A stretch of 36,894 nt of DNA from Bacteroidales bacterium (GTDB lineage Bacteria > Bacteroidota > Bacteroidia > Bacteroidales > Tenuifilaceae). Where the stretch lies: positions 1 through 36,894 of the forward strand of contig JAQUJY010000023.1 of assembly GCA_028680705.1 (NCBI GenBank), read 5' to 3'. The notes below the pieces were generated by a model that saw nothing but the letters and a program-made list of their open reading frames with translations, made no database searches and had not been told where the DNA came from. The stretch's first letter is position 1. Each line of letters opens with the position of its first letter. Both the position numbers and the translations under genes were made by a program. Below, piece after piece: positions 1 to 8,651 of the stretch.

Positions 1-734
1 CCACCTACTTTTTTAGCATTTATAAGTTTTGTTTGTTCCCGCATTAGGTATGCCTGATTCTCAAATCTCCAACCATCAACTTCGGTTTGTTCATATTGCT
101 CGTTGGCCACAAAATAGGTCGTTCTGTTTTGCAGCAGGGTTATCTCCCTCAGTTTATCAATGGACATCCAAACTTGTCCCCCATCAATAAATGGCACAGT
201 TGTTTCAAATACACCAGCAACGGTAGCCGTTGTAGCATCATAGGTGCCGTTTTTATCTCGCCAGCGTAAAAGAACCTCATCACCAATTTTTATTTTTGCC
301 GATTCAGCCATGCGCTCACCAATAATTATAGGGATTTGAGCATTACTTTCGTTTAGGAGCTGGGTAGGCAGCCGTAATGTTTTCTGGTTGGGGTCAATTC
401 CCTTAATAAGGATAGACATCATTCTGCCACTAGGATATAAGTTTCCTTGTTGTATTAATACGGGGGTCAGGTTCTCTTGTTTAGAGTCTGCTAGCTCTTC
501 ATGACCATCCTGAATGGAGAATGCGTTATAAGCATCATAGTTATTATTGACCAGATGACCATGTCCATATTCCCAGTTTATGCCATCTATTTTGGCTTGT
601 TGGTTCCAACCGTCTATTAGCCCATTAAAAAATATAATAACTATAAAGGCAAATGACAGCACCCCTGCATTGAGCCAGGTTCTAAGACCAGCCCCCATGA
701 GGTTTTTGTATGCTAAGTGAAATGCTAGTTTCAT
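1..734 (-). CDS. ABC transporter permease, FtsX/MacB-like (3' end outside window)
   Basis: The reading frame opens with ATG at 734 and runs without a stop to base 1, so only about 244 N-terminal residues are visible. Residues about 17-40 form one hydrophobic membrane segment after a short basic cytoplasmic start. A long extracytoplasmic domain follows, resembling the MacB periplasmic core: it contains short stretches such as IIIGERMAESAKIKIGDEV and VAGVFETTVP. This is the layout of the FtsX/MacB/LolE permease superfamily, where three more membrane segments would lie beyond the window. The start lies two bases after the stop of the ATPase gene, so the two are almost certainly co-transcribed and form one transporter. 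The substrate cannot be told from the sequence; lipoprotein or lipid movement and drug or peptide efflux are both known for the superfamily. Confidence 0.85.
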   Translation of the reverse strand, partial: MKLAFHLAYKNLMGAGLRTWLNAGVLSFAFIVIIFFNGLIDGWNQQAKIDGINWEYGHGHLVNNNYDAYNAFSIQDGHEELADSKQENLTPVLIQQGNLYPSGRMMSILIKGIDPNQKTLRLPTQLLNESNAQIPIIIGERMAESAKIKIGDEVLLRWRDKNGTYDATTATVAGVFETTVPFIDGGQVWMSIDKLREITLLQNRTTYFVANEQYEQTEVDGWRFENQAYLMREQTKLINAKKVG

Positions 735-736
735 AG

Positions 737-1441
737 TTATATGGTTTTTGCTTTCATCAATTCGTCTTTTACAACTTTGCCATCTTCTAAATGAATCAAA
801 CGGTTCATGTAGGCCATTACTTTTTCGTCATGCGTAGAAAATAGGAAAGTGGTATTGAGTTCCTCGTTAAGTTTTTTCATCATTTTCAGAATAGCATGCG
901 CATTCTTGGCATCGAGGTTGGCCGTTGGCTCATCGGCAAGTACCAAAGCAGGGCGTTTGACCATTGCGCGCGCAATAGCCACACGCTGACCTTCGCCACC
1001 CGAAAGTTTTGAGGGCTTCTTATTGGCCATATTTTCTAACCCAACCCATTCTAGCGCTTGCATTACCTCTTTTTTTCGCTCGCTTGCGGAACGTTTCTGA
1101 AGTATTAGCGCAAATTCAACGTTCTCAAACACTGTGTAAACTGGTAGTAGGTTGTAAACCTGAAAAATGAAGCCAAGATGTTTGTTTCGTAATTGAGCCG
1201 CTTCTTTGTGCGAAAGGCTGGAAATTTGCTTCCCCATCACAGTTGCCGTTCCTTCGGATGGAGAATCTAATGAACCAATAATATTTAGTAATGTAGTTTT
1301 TCCTGAACCGCTGGGTCCCACAACGCCTGAAAACTCGCCTTTCTCAAACGTTAAGTTGATATCGTTAAGGGCTGTAAATTCGCCGTCTCCAACAGGGAAA
1401 CGCTTAACCAAGTTTTCGAGAACAATAATTTTTTCTGACAT
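737..1441 (-). CDS. ABC transporter ATP-binding protein, LolD/MacB type
   Basis: A 234-residue nucleotide-binding subunit that should power the permease encoded just downstream. All catalytic motifs are present: Walker A GPSGSGKT at residues 42-49, Q-loop Gln94, signature LSGGE at 146-150, Walker B ending in DE at 170-171, D-loop NLD at 175-177 and H-loop His204. Its length and the short insert after Walker A match the LolD/FtsE/MacB-ATPase group rather than importers. It follows the beta-barrel gene by 11 bases and precedes the permease by 2, so it is the third gene of a TetR-barrel-ATPase-permease operon. The signature reads LSGGEGQR rather than the more usual LSGGQQQR, a tolerated variation. 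The biochemical role is firm; the cargo is unknown. Confidence 0.95.
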   Translation of the reverse strand: MSEKIIVLENLVKRFPVGDGEFTALNDINLTFEKGEFSGVVGPSGSGKTTLLNIIGSLDSPSEGTATVMGKQISSLSHKEAAQLRNKHLGFIFQVYNLLPVYTVFENVEFALILQKRSASERKKEVMQALEWVGLENMANKKPSKLSGGEGQRVAIARAMVKRPALVLADEPTANLDAKNAHAILKMMKKLNEELNTTFLFSTHDEKVMAYMNRLIHLEDGKVVKDELMKAKTI

Positions 1442-1452
1442 AATCTGTTTTT

Positions 1453-2613
1453 TTAATGATTATACACTAGCATTAATCGGACACCAGGGCCAGAGAATGA
1501 ATTCTCAAATTGAGTAGTGCCCATACCCGATTGGCTATCGGGATTGTAGTAGGCCATTATATAGCCTGTAAGTTTTTTGAATTGATGTTCGTAATTTATG
1601 AAGAACGAGAAATTTTCCGATTCCCATGCGTAATAAGCCATAGCGCTTATGTTATCGAAAAAACCAAGAGGATACATAATTGATGTAGCTGTAACATTGG
1701 AAGTTTTCTCAAAAGCAAATGCCTTTTTATCATAGGTTGAAAGCATATTTTCGAGGGTAACGTTTAGGCCACTTCCGATTCCAAAGGTGTAATCAACGCC
1801 AAGTGTTAAGTAGGTTTGATTGGTTAGCATTCCAACTTTTTTTGCTTTGTTGATATAAACAGCCTCAAACCAAACGCCAACTCCCACATCCCATTTACCG
1901 TCGAGCGCATACCTGTTTTCAGGGATATTATCGTAAAAAGCAAAACCTTGTAAATTTGCAGAACTGGCATTTCTATGATGGTATGTTCCGCCAATCTCAC
2001 CTCTTGGAACTGGGAGCTGAACACGACCTCCAGATTCCGGTATATCCCGATTGTTTTTCATCAGCTCAAAACCTCTGGGATTTTCGTTGCCATAAAGTGT
2101 CCAGGCCCAGATGTTGGCATTGTTTAAAAAATAGTATCTACCTAAAACCCCATATACCCCAGTGGTGAATTGCAAAGGGTCGCGAGGGTCAACTTCATCG
2201 AACCATTGTAAAGGTCGGAGCATCATGGCTGTTCCAAAATTTATTTTTTGCAAGCCTATTCTAAGCTCATATTGCTTACCCGTAAATCGCCCCCAAATTC
2301 TGTATGGGGCAATATCCCCATCGGTTTTAGAATTGTTGAAAGGATGAAATAGTACTGAACCATACATATTTGCCGACGCTTCAAAATCGAGCATAGATTC
2401 GTTCTTAAAAGTATAGGCATAATTCAATTCGGGTAGGTATCTGCCCCCTAAAAACATCTCCAAAGCATTTTTAGGGCTGTAGCTAGTGTACGCCGAGGCT
2501 TGACCGTCAAACTCAAATTTGTGCGGCGATTCCTTTATCGTATCTAGTTGTGCGTCTACCCTAATAGAGAAAAGGATAAGTAGCGTTAGGATTATGATTA
2601 TTTTTGGGTTCAT
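1453..2613 (-). CDS. Putative outer-membrane beta-barrel protein in ABC operon
   Basis: The 386-residue protein starts with a signal peptide (hydrophobic residues 4-17, probable cleavage after VDA, residues 19-21). The mature part is rich in alternating aromatic and polar residues, with many Tyr/Trp/Phe-ended strands and no long hydrophobic helix. It ends in a strand finishing LMLVYNH. Such features indicate an outer-membrane beta-barrel of perhaps 16-18 strands. The stretch around residues 128-150, with RPLQWFDEVDPRDPLQ, recalls alginate-export or DUF1302-like porins, but I cannot assign a family with certainty. It lies 5 bases after the tetR stop and 11 bases before the ATPase. That context suggests an outer-membrane partner of an inner-membrane ABC transporter. 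No TonB box or plug domain is visible. Confidence 0.75.
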   Translation of the reverse strand: MNPKIIIILTLLILFSIRVDAQLDTIKESPHKFEFDGQASAYTSYSPKNALEMFLGGRYLPELNYAYTFKNESMLDFEASANMYGSVLFHPFNNSKTDGDIAPYRIWGRFTGKQYELRIGLQKINFGTAMMLRPLQWFDEVDPRDPLQFTTGVYGVLGRYYFLNNANIWAWTLYGNENPRGFELMKNNRDIPESGGRVQLPVPRGEIGGTYHHRNASSANLQGFAFYDNIPENRYALDGKWDVGVGVWFEAVYINKAKKVGMLTNQTYLTLGVDYTFGIGSGLNVTLENMLSTYDKKAFAFEKTSNVTATSIMYPLGFFDNISAMAYYAWESENFSFFINYEHQFKKLTGYIMAYYNPDSQSGMGTTQFENSFSGPGVRLMLVYNH

Positions 2614-2618
2614 GCTCT

Positions 2619-3206
2619 TTACTTTTCCCTATTCATAATACCATAAAAGAAATAATTGGTGAGTTCTAAAATCAACTCCTGTTTTGAGCCGTATAGAGCA
2701 GAAAGTTTTTCGTCCATTACTTTGCTGCCAATATCTTCTAAAAGGTATAAAATAAACTCAGGCTTAACATCGTTTCGGATATTCCCTTCTTTCTGGGCCT
2801 CAATCATATCCTGGACAAGTTCAGCGTTATACTTGTTCTTTTCAGTGTCGATTAATTTTTGCAACTCCGTAAACTCATTGTTGTAAATATCCTTGAAAAA
2901 TTCTTCCCCCATATCCTTTGATGCTGCTTGCTCTAGTGATATAACCAGTTTTATTTTACTAGTAAACGGAGTGTCCTTATTCATGATTGCCCTATACTGA
3001 TTATGCCATCCGGTCAATAGTTCAACAAGCAAATATTCCGCAAGAGCTTCTTTATTCTTGAAAAACTTGTAGAAAGTCATTTTGCTCACAGCGGCCTCCT
3101 TGCATATCTCCTCAATGGTAATCCTGCGAATACCGTGTTTCCAGAATAGAGACTTTGCTGTTTTGAGAATCAAAACTTGTTTGGGGTTAATCTTTATCTT
3201 TGGCAT
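2619..3206 (-). CDS. TetR/AcrR family transcriptional regulator
   Basis: A 195-residue repressor-type protein. Residues about 8-55 form the TetR DNA-binding domain: helix 1 with AKSLFWKHGIRRITIEEIC, then the helix-turn-helix with EAAVSKMTFYKFFKNKEAL, where the Thr-Phe-Tyr-x-Phe-Phe-x-x-Lys pattern is diagnostic. Residues 60-195 are helical, divergent and presumably bind the ligand. It is the first gene of the barrel-ATPase-permease operon, with only 5 bases to the barrel gene. It therefore probably controls its own transporter, a common arrangement for efflux systems. Direct repeats in its upstream region are a candidate operator. The ligand is unknown. Confidence 0.93.
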   Translation of the reverse strand: MPKIKINPKQVLILKTAKSLFWKHGIRRITIEEICKEAAVSKMTFYKFFKNKEALAEYLLVELLTGWHNQYRAIMNKDTPFTSKIKLVISLEQAASKDMGEEFFKDIYNNEFTELQKLIDTEKNKYNAELVQDMIEAQKEGNIRNDVKPEFILYLLEDIGSKVMDEKLSALYGSKQELILELTNYFFYGIMNREK

Positions 3207-3231
3207 AGTTTAATAGACTTGTGTCTTGTAA

Positions 3232-3262
3232 ATATACGATAAAGGTACAGATATACAATAAA
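3232..3262 (-). promoter_or_regulatory. Candidate TetR operator: tandem 12-base repeats
   Basis: Two nearly identical 12-base units, atatacgataaa at 3232-3243 and atatacaataaa at 3251-3262 (11 of 12 bases the same), are spaced 19 bases start to start. They lie 26-56 bases upstream of the tetR start. Spacing near two helical turns would let protein dimers sit on the same face. Binding by the adjacent TetR is inferred from position only; TetR proteins more often use inverted repeats. Confidence 0.35.
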
Positions 3263-3282
3263 CGTAAGAATTTTTTTGCAAT

Positions 3283-3419
3283 AAGGGAATTAATGTCGTT
3301 TAGTTAAGGCTGTCGGCTTCAACTTCGCTCAGCCTGACCGTCACCCTGAGCCGAAGGGGACGGTTATAATTAAACAGTAGGCTAAATTTTACTTAACTAA
3401 ACGACATTGAAAAGGGAAT
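3283..3419. mobile_element. MITE-like element with 17-base terminal inverted repeats
   Basis: Bases 3292-3308 (aatgtcgtttagttaag) are repeated as an exact inverse at 3392-3408. This bounds a unit of about 117-121 bases with no open reading frame. Inside is a second, imperfect palindrome, cttcgctcagcctgac at 3323-3338 against gtcaccctgagccgaag at 3340-3356, far richer in G+C than its surroundings. The unit is flanked by an 8-base direct repeat, aagggaat, at 3283-3290 and 3412-3419, which would fit a target-site duplication. Perfect ends, no coding capacity and possible target duplication are the marks of a miniature inverted-repeat element moved by a transposase encoded elsewhere. It sits between tetR and ggt, and the hairpin could also stop or attenuate transcription. 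Confidence 0.65.
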
Positions 3420-3513
3420 AGTGAAAAGACTAATATTTTTTTCATTGGCCAACACTGTTGGGTAAACCATTCAGCCACAATTTGGTCAAATAAATGCACA
3501 AAACACATACGGT

Positions 3514-5202
3514 ATGAAAAGGTTAGTTTTTATCCTTCAGCTAGTTGCTCTAGTAGCATTAGTAAATGCACAGGATAGGGTTACCGGGCGCAGCTTTACC
3601 TCCCGCTCCGAGGTAATTGCCCAAAATGGAATGGCGGCAACCAGTCACCCATTGGCAACTCAGGTAGCAATCGATATTCTTAAAGCAGGTGGAACAGCAG
3701 TTGATGCCGCCATAGCGGCAAATGCTATCCTTGGGCTAATGGAGCCCACGGGCAGTGGAGTGGGTGGCGACCTGTTTGCTATTGTTTGGGATGCTAAAAG
3801 CCAAAAACTTTTTGGGTTAAACGCCAGTGGCCGTTCACCAAAATCTCTATCTCTCGATTATTTTAGGCAGAATGGTTTCGACCAAATTCCATCTTTTGGT
3901 CCGTTACCTGTTACCGTTCCTGGAGCCGTTGACGGCTGGTTCGAGCTGCACAAAAAGTTTGGAAAATTACCCATGACCGATATCCTTAAACCAGCCATAA
4001 ACTATGCGCGCGAAGGATTTCCGGTAACTGAACTTATTGCGTATTATCTTAATCGTTCAGCACGTACACTTGGTAAATATCCTAATTTTAGTGAAACATT
4101 TATGCTCAATGGCAAGATGCCAGCCAAAGGCGAAATATTTAAAAACCCCGATTTAGCCAATACATACGAAACCATTGCAAATAAAGGTCGCGATGCATTT
4201 TATAAAGGCGATATTGCCCGTACCATTGCCAAGTACATACAAGAACAGGGCGGATTCCTTAACTACTCCGATTTGGCAAGCCATAAATCGGAGTGGGTAA
4301 ATCCAGTATCGACAAACTACAGGGGTTATGATGTGTGGGAACTTCCGCCCAACGGGCAGGGAATTGCCGCTTTGCAGATACTTAATATACTTGAGGGGTA
4401 CGATATAGCCTCAATGGGCTTTGGCAGCTCCCAGTATCTGCACCATTTTATTGAAGCCAAGAAGATAGTATATGAGGATCGAGCCCATCACTATGCCGAT
4501 ATGCAGTTTGAGAATGTTCCTTTGGAGCAATTAATATCTAAGGATTATGCTGCCGAACGAAGGCAATTGCTCAATCCAAGCCGTTCAGCCCGGTCGTATG
4601 AGCCTGGAACAATGGATACTCCAAGCACAATTTACCTAACCGTTGCTGATAAGCAGGGGAATATGGTCTCGCTAATACAGAGTAATTATAGAGGAATGGG
4701 CTCAGGGATGACGCCTTGGGGATTAGGTTTTGTATTGCAGGACAGGGGTGAGGGCTTTAACCTTGAGGAGGGTTTTCTTAACACCTACGCTCCCGGCAAA
4801 AGGCCATTCCATACCATTATCCCCGGTTTTATAACAAAGGATGGCGCTCCCTATATGAGTTTTGGCGTAATGGGAGGTGGCATGCAACCCCAAGGGCATG
4901 TGCAAATTGTGGTTAATATACTTGATTTTGGTATGAACATTCAGGAGGCGGGCGATGCACCTAGAGTCCAACATATTGGCTCATCGGAGCCAACTGGTGA
5001 GCGGATGAATGATGGAGGTACAGTGCTCCTCGAATCAGGATTTAGTTGGGAGGTGATTAGAGATCTGATTGGCAAAGGGCATAAAGTGCAATGGGATTTA
5101 GGGGGTTACGGAGGTTATCAGGCCATTAAATATGATTATCAAAACGGTGTTTACCTTGGAGCATCCGAATCGAGAAAGGATGGACAGGCAGCAGGATATT
5201 AA
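3514..5202 (+). CDS. ggt: Gamma-glutamyltransferase (glutathione hydrolase)
   Basis: The 562-residue precursor should be exported by its signal peptide (residues 1-19, cleavage near VNA) and cut itself into two subunits. It then hydrolyses or transfers the gamma-glutamyl group of glutathione and similar peptides in the periplasm. Family marks include the N-terminal HPLAT and GGTAVDAAIAAN region, GSGVGGDLF near residue 85, PVTVPGAVDGW, and LPPNGQGIAALQILNIL. The autocatalytic nucleophile is predicted to be Thr372 in DTPSTIYLTVAD, the start of the small subunit. The glycine-rich GVMGGGMQPQGHVQ follows, as expected. The large subunit would be about 350 residues and the small one about 190, the normal proportions. 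It stands alone, with no obvious operon partner. Family members can also be acylases, but the motif set favours a gamma-glutamyltransferase. Confidence 0.95.
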   Translation: MKRLVFILQLVALVALVNAQDRVTGRSFTSRSEVIAQNGMAATSHPLATQVAIDILKAGGTAVDAAIAANAILGLMEPTGSGVGGDLFAIVWDAKSQKLFGLNASGRSPKSLSLDYFRQNGFDQIPSFGPLPVTVPGAVDGWFELHKKFGKLPMTDILKPAINYAREGFPVTELIAYYLNRSARTLGKYPNFSETFMLNGKMPAKGEIFKNPDLANTYETIANKGRDAFYKGDIARTIAKYIQEQGGFLNYSDLASHKSEWVNPVSTNYRGYDVWELPPNGQGIAALQILNILEGYDIASMGFGSSQYLHHFIEAKKIVYEDRAHHYADMQFENVPLEQLISKDYAAERRQLLNPSRSARSYEPGTMDTPSTIYLTVADKQGNMVSLIQSNYRGMGSGMTPWGLGFVLQDRGEGFNLEEGFLNTYAPGKRPFHTIIPGFITKDGAPYMSFGVMGGGMQPQGHVQIVVNILDFGMNIQEAGDAPRVQHIGSSEPTGERMNDGGTVLLESGFSWEVIRDLIGKGHKVQWDLGGYGGYQAIKYDYQNGVYLGASESRKDGQAAGY

Positions 5203-5224
5203 CTTCAATTTACTTTTGAGAAAT

Positions 5225-5260
5225 TTGTTTAGGTAAAAAAGCTCCAAGCAAATAAATTTG
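5225..5260 (+). promoter_or_regulatory. Candidate Bacteroidota promoter for the SpoIIE sensor gene
   Basis: TAAATTTG at 5253-5260 exactly matches the TAnnTTTG -7 element, with a TTG at 5225-5227, 25 bases upstream, slightly longer than the usual 17-23. Transcription would start about 58 bases before the ATG at 5325. The same bases lie in a palindrome, aagcaaat-aa-atttgctt, followed by T-rich sequence. A weak ggt terminator is therefore an alternative or additional role. Confidence 0.4.
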
Positions 5261-5324
5261 CTTATTTTTATGAGGTTAATAAATTCACTTTATTTGAGAA
5301 AATTTAAGGTTTAATATACAGTCA

Positions 5325-8300
5325 ATGAACTTTATTAAGAAATATCTTCTTTTTGCCCATTTGTTCCTGTTAGCAGCAGCAACTTCTGGTCAGATTAATC
5401 AGCATGGATTACCCTTAATTCGAAATTTTTCACCTGAGGAGTACGATGCAAGTGATCAGAACTGGTGTGCAGTGAAGGATCACAGAGGGATTATGTACTT
5501 TGGGAATAACGACAGGGGCGTTCTTGAGTACGATGGTAGAACCTGGCGAAAAATACCTGTCCCCAAAAATGCGCCAGTCCGCTCTTTGGCTGTAGATTCT
5601 GTTGGAACTGTTTATGTTGGAACCTCTGGCGATTTTGGCTATCTGGAACCCAATCTTGCGGGTAAACTAGAGTATAAATCACTACTTCCGCTACTTACAG
5701 ATTCAATCGGTCTTTTTTCTGATGTCAATAAAATATACCTGTTTAGGGGTGATATATACTTTCATAATAGGAACTACCTGTTTATCTATGATGGCAAAAC
5801 GGTAAGCGCTAAAGACTTAAACCAAGGTCAACGGTTTCACAACTTGAATTCGTTTACAGTTAATAATCGGTACTACATCGGCTCATACATTGCAGGGTTA
5901 CGTGAGTTGATTGATACCTCTATTGTTCTTGCTCCAAACGGCGGGTTTTTTGCCTATGACAATATTTGGGGAATGTTGCCATTCAACGATTCTACCGCAA
6001 CTGTGGTTACAAATAAAGGCTTGTTTCACTATAATCAGAATTGCGGTGAGGTTATAAAGTTAAAGCACAATGATGGCTTTTATGGAAGGTTAATGGACCA
6101 AGAGGTTCAGGTTTACCACGCAACCCCTGTTAACGATACTACGTTAGGGGTAAACTTTTTATCTGATAAAGATTATGGGTTTGCTCAGTTAGATAATGAG
6201 GGTGTGCCCATACAACTTTTAAGTAAGACTAATGGTCTTTTAGACGAAACGGTTATATATTCCTATCAGCAAGGAGCAAAAGGAAATCCCGGATCACTTT
6301 GGCTACCCTTAAATGTTGGAATAGCACAAGTTGGTATTCAATCACCCATTAGAAAGTTTTCTGAAGAATCTGGGCTGGTTGGTTCTATTTCTGGAGTTAC
6401 TCGCTACAACGGCACTCTTTTTATTTTTACGATGTCTGGGGTTTTTTATCAGGAGTTTGATTCCAGAGGAGTATCCAGTTTCAGGCAGCTAACCCAAATT
6501 AACTCTGCAGTATGGTCGCACCTACTTTTTAAAGACCAAAAAACGAATAAGGAGAAGTTGCTTGTCGGAACTATATCTAATGGGATTTTCGAGATTGATG
6601 ATAAATTTCGTGTTAAAAGCATTAGTAATACTCAAGAGTTCAAGAATAAAGAGATAGTACACATTGCTTATTCGATGTATCAGAGCGAAAGGAATCCTAA
6701 TCAGGTCTATATTGGAATGAGTGGTTCCTTTGCCGCAATGGAATGGGATGGATATATTTGGAAAGACTTGGGTAGAGTTAAAAGAGATGTTCTAAAGAAA
6801 GAGTATAGATTTATTGGAGAAGTCTCTTCAAACGATTTATGGGTAGTAACTTATGGCGAAGGAATTACTAGGATTCAATTTGACAAGGATACACTAGTAA
6901 CCGAATATGGTGTAGATCAAGGCCTTCCTTCAAATACTGATAACTCCATTTTTATCACCAAGGGGAACATCTATTTCCTTACCAGTGGTGGTGTTTATCA
7001 ATTTAACGAGGCAACAAACAGTTTTGAGGTGGCTAAACTACCCGGAATGAATTATGCAATTGAGAATATTGGGGTTGGTAGAGCAGTTAACTATGGCAAA
7101 GGTTATGCCTTTGCATGCTACAACGACAAGGGACTGAGGTGGATTGAACTGCATAATAAAACGGATGAGGGTAGTTCTGAGGTAGTATCAAAACCATTTA
7201 AAATAATTCCTAGCCGATGGTGCGATCATCTGTATGCCGATGAGGATATTCTGTGGATTGTTATCTCAACTGAACTATACTCATACAATAGTAAGGTAGA
7301 CCAAAATTATGAGATCCCCTATAACGCTCTTATTCGCAGGGTAACCACAAAGGGAGATTCTGTTCTTTTCGAAGGTACATATGTAGAGTTTTTGGATAAT
7401 GGAGAACCGATTACCAGCCTAAATCAGAACGTCAAGCAGATTTTATCATTGCCCTTCAATTACAATAGCCTCACATTTGATGTTTCTTCGTCGTTTTACG
7501 AGAGTGAGGAAAGAACAGAGTATAGCTATATACTAGATGGATATGAAGATGTATGGGGTAAATGGACAACAACGCCTACGCCAATCTATACTAATCTATC
7601 AGAGGGGTACTATACTTTTAAAGTTAAAGCACGGAATGTTTTTGGTGTTGAGAGCGAGGTTGCTGAGTACAGTTTCTCTGTATCACCACCATGGTATCGT
7701 TCAGTAGTGGCTATTATTGGTTATGTTATTCTGTTGGGTATTTTGGTATGGAGCCTAGTTGCTTATAACACCCGAAGGCTTATTGCCGATAAAATTAGGC
7801 TAGAGCAAATTGTGAAAGAGCGTACCGCTGAGGTTGTTGCTCAAAAGGAGGAACTTGAACATCAGCGGGATAGAATTTTTGATCAGAATGAGGAGATTAA
7901 AAGTAGTATCAATTATGCAAGCCGAATACAGAATGCCTTGCTTACGCCTAAAGAGAAAATAGATGAAATTTTTAACGATTATTTTATCCTCTTTTTGCCA
8001 CGCGATATTGTAAGTGGCGATTTTTATTGGCATACCCAAATAGGTAATCGGAAAATATGTGTAGTTGCCGATTCTACAGGGCATGGGGTTCCTGGTGGTT
8101 TTATGAGCATGTTGGGAATAGCATTCTTAACCCAAATTACAGCAAAGGGCGAGAGGTTTACTGCTTCGCAGATGCTTGACCAACTCCGTTCAATGATTAT
8201 TTCTTCACTTCACCAAACAGGTAAGGTGGGAGAGAATAAGGATGGGATGGACCTGGCTTTATATATTATTGATACTGACACTGGAATGCTGGAGTTTGCA

Positions 8301-8645
8301 GGAGCATACAACCCGCTGGTTATTATTCGTGATAATGAGCTTATTCAGATTAAGGCCGATAAAATGCCAATCGGTATTCACATTAGGTACGAGACACCTT
8401 TCACTAATAATGTGATGGAGTACAAAAAAGGGGATGTTATTTACACTTTCTCCGATGGGTATCCCGATCAGTTTGGCGGGCCCAGCCAGCGGAAGTTTAT
8501 GGTGAAAAACCTGAAAGAACTTTTGCTGAAAATTCATCATTTGCCCATGGATGAGCAGAGAGAGTTGCTTCACCAGCGGTTGAATAGCTGGCAAGGCGAT
8601 ACCTCAAGAATTGATGATATAGTGATAATGGGAGTGAGGCTTTAG
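5325..8645 (+). CDS. Propeller sensor with Y_Y_Y domain and SpoIIE-type PP2C phosphatase
   Basis: The 1106-residue protein begins with a signal peptide or anchor (residues 5-22). A long periplasmic beta-propeller region (about 30-700) follows, with repeats of the two-component-regulator propeller kind. A Y_Y_Y immunoglobulin-like domain (about 720-785) comes next, and one membrane helix lies near 794-815. A coiled coil of about 50 residues links to a cytoplasmic PP2C/SpoIIE serine-phosphatase domain (about 875-1106). Metal-binding signatures are visible: SGDFYW, VVADSTGHGVPGG with Asp916, and the C-terminal DDIVIMG. It should sense an external signal and dephosphorylate a cytoplasmic protein, classically an anti-sigma-factor antagonist. 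No such partner is encoded nearby; the next gene, 6 bases on, is a tRNA-editing protein. The architecture resembles hybrid two-component systems with the kinase replaced by a phosphatase. Confidence 0.92.
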   Translation: MNFIKKYLLFAHLFLLAAATSGQINQHGLPLIRNFSPEEYDASDQNWCAVKDHRGIMYFGNNDRGVLEYDGRTWRKIPVPKNAPVRSLAVDSVGTVYVGTSGDFGYLEPNLAGKLEYKSLLPLLTDSIGLFSDVNKIYLFRGDIYFHNRNYLFIYDGKTVSAKDLNQGQRFHNLNSFTVNNRYYIGSYIAGLRELIDTSIVLAPNGGFFAYDNIWGMLPFNDSTATVVTNKGLFHYNQNCGEVIKLKHNDGFYGRLMDQEVQVYHATPVNDTTLGVNFLSDKDYGFAQLDNEGVPIQLLSKTNGLLDETVIYSYQQGAKGNPGSLWLPLNVGIAQVGIQSPIRKFSEESGLVGSISGVTRYNGTLFIFTMSGVFYQEFDSRGVSSFRQLTQINSAVWSHLLFKDQKTNKEKLLVGTISNGIFEIDDKFRVKSISNTQEFKNKEIVHIAYSMYQSERNPNQVYIGMSGSFAAMEWDGYIWKDLGRVKRDVLKKEYRFIGEVSSNDLWVVTYGEGITRIQFDKDTLVTEYGVDQGLPSNTDNSIFITKGNIYFLTSGGVYQFNEATNSFEVAKLPGMNYAIENIGVGRAVNYGKGYAFACYNDKGLRWIELHNKTDEGSSEVVSKPFKIIPSRWCDHLYADEDILWIVISTELYSYNSKVDQNYEIPYNALIRRVTTKGDSVLFEGTYVEFLDNGEPITSLNQNVKQILSLPFNYNSLTFDVSSSFYESEERTEYSYILDGYEDVWGKWTTTPTPIYTNLSEGYYTFKVKARNVFGVESEVAEYSFSVSPPWYRSVVAIIGYVILLGILVWSLVAYNTRRLIADKIRLEQIVKERTAEVVAQKEELEHQRDRIFDQNEEIKSSINYASRIQNALLTPKEKIDEIFNDYFILFLPRDIVSGDFYWHTQIGNRKICVVADSTGHGVPGGFMSMLGIAFLTQITAKGERFTASQMLDQLRSMIISSLHQTGKVGENKDGMDLALYIIDTDTGMLEFAGAYNPLVIIRDNELIQIKADKMPIGIHIRYETPFTNNVMEYKKGDVIYTFSDGYPDQFGGPSQRKFMVKNLKELLLKIHHLPMDEQRELLHQRLNSWQGDTSRIDDIVIMGVRL

Positions 8646-8651
8646 TTTACT

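Noticed and set aside
87-269. 60-codon plus-strand frame
   Set aside because: It is the shadow of the ABC permease gene, which has a clear start, coding character and operon context on minus.
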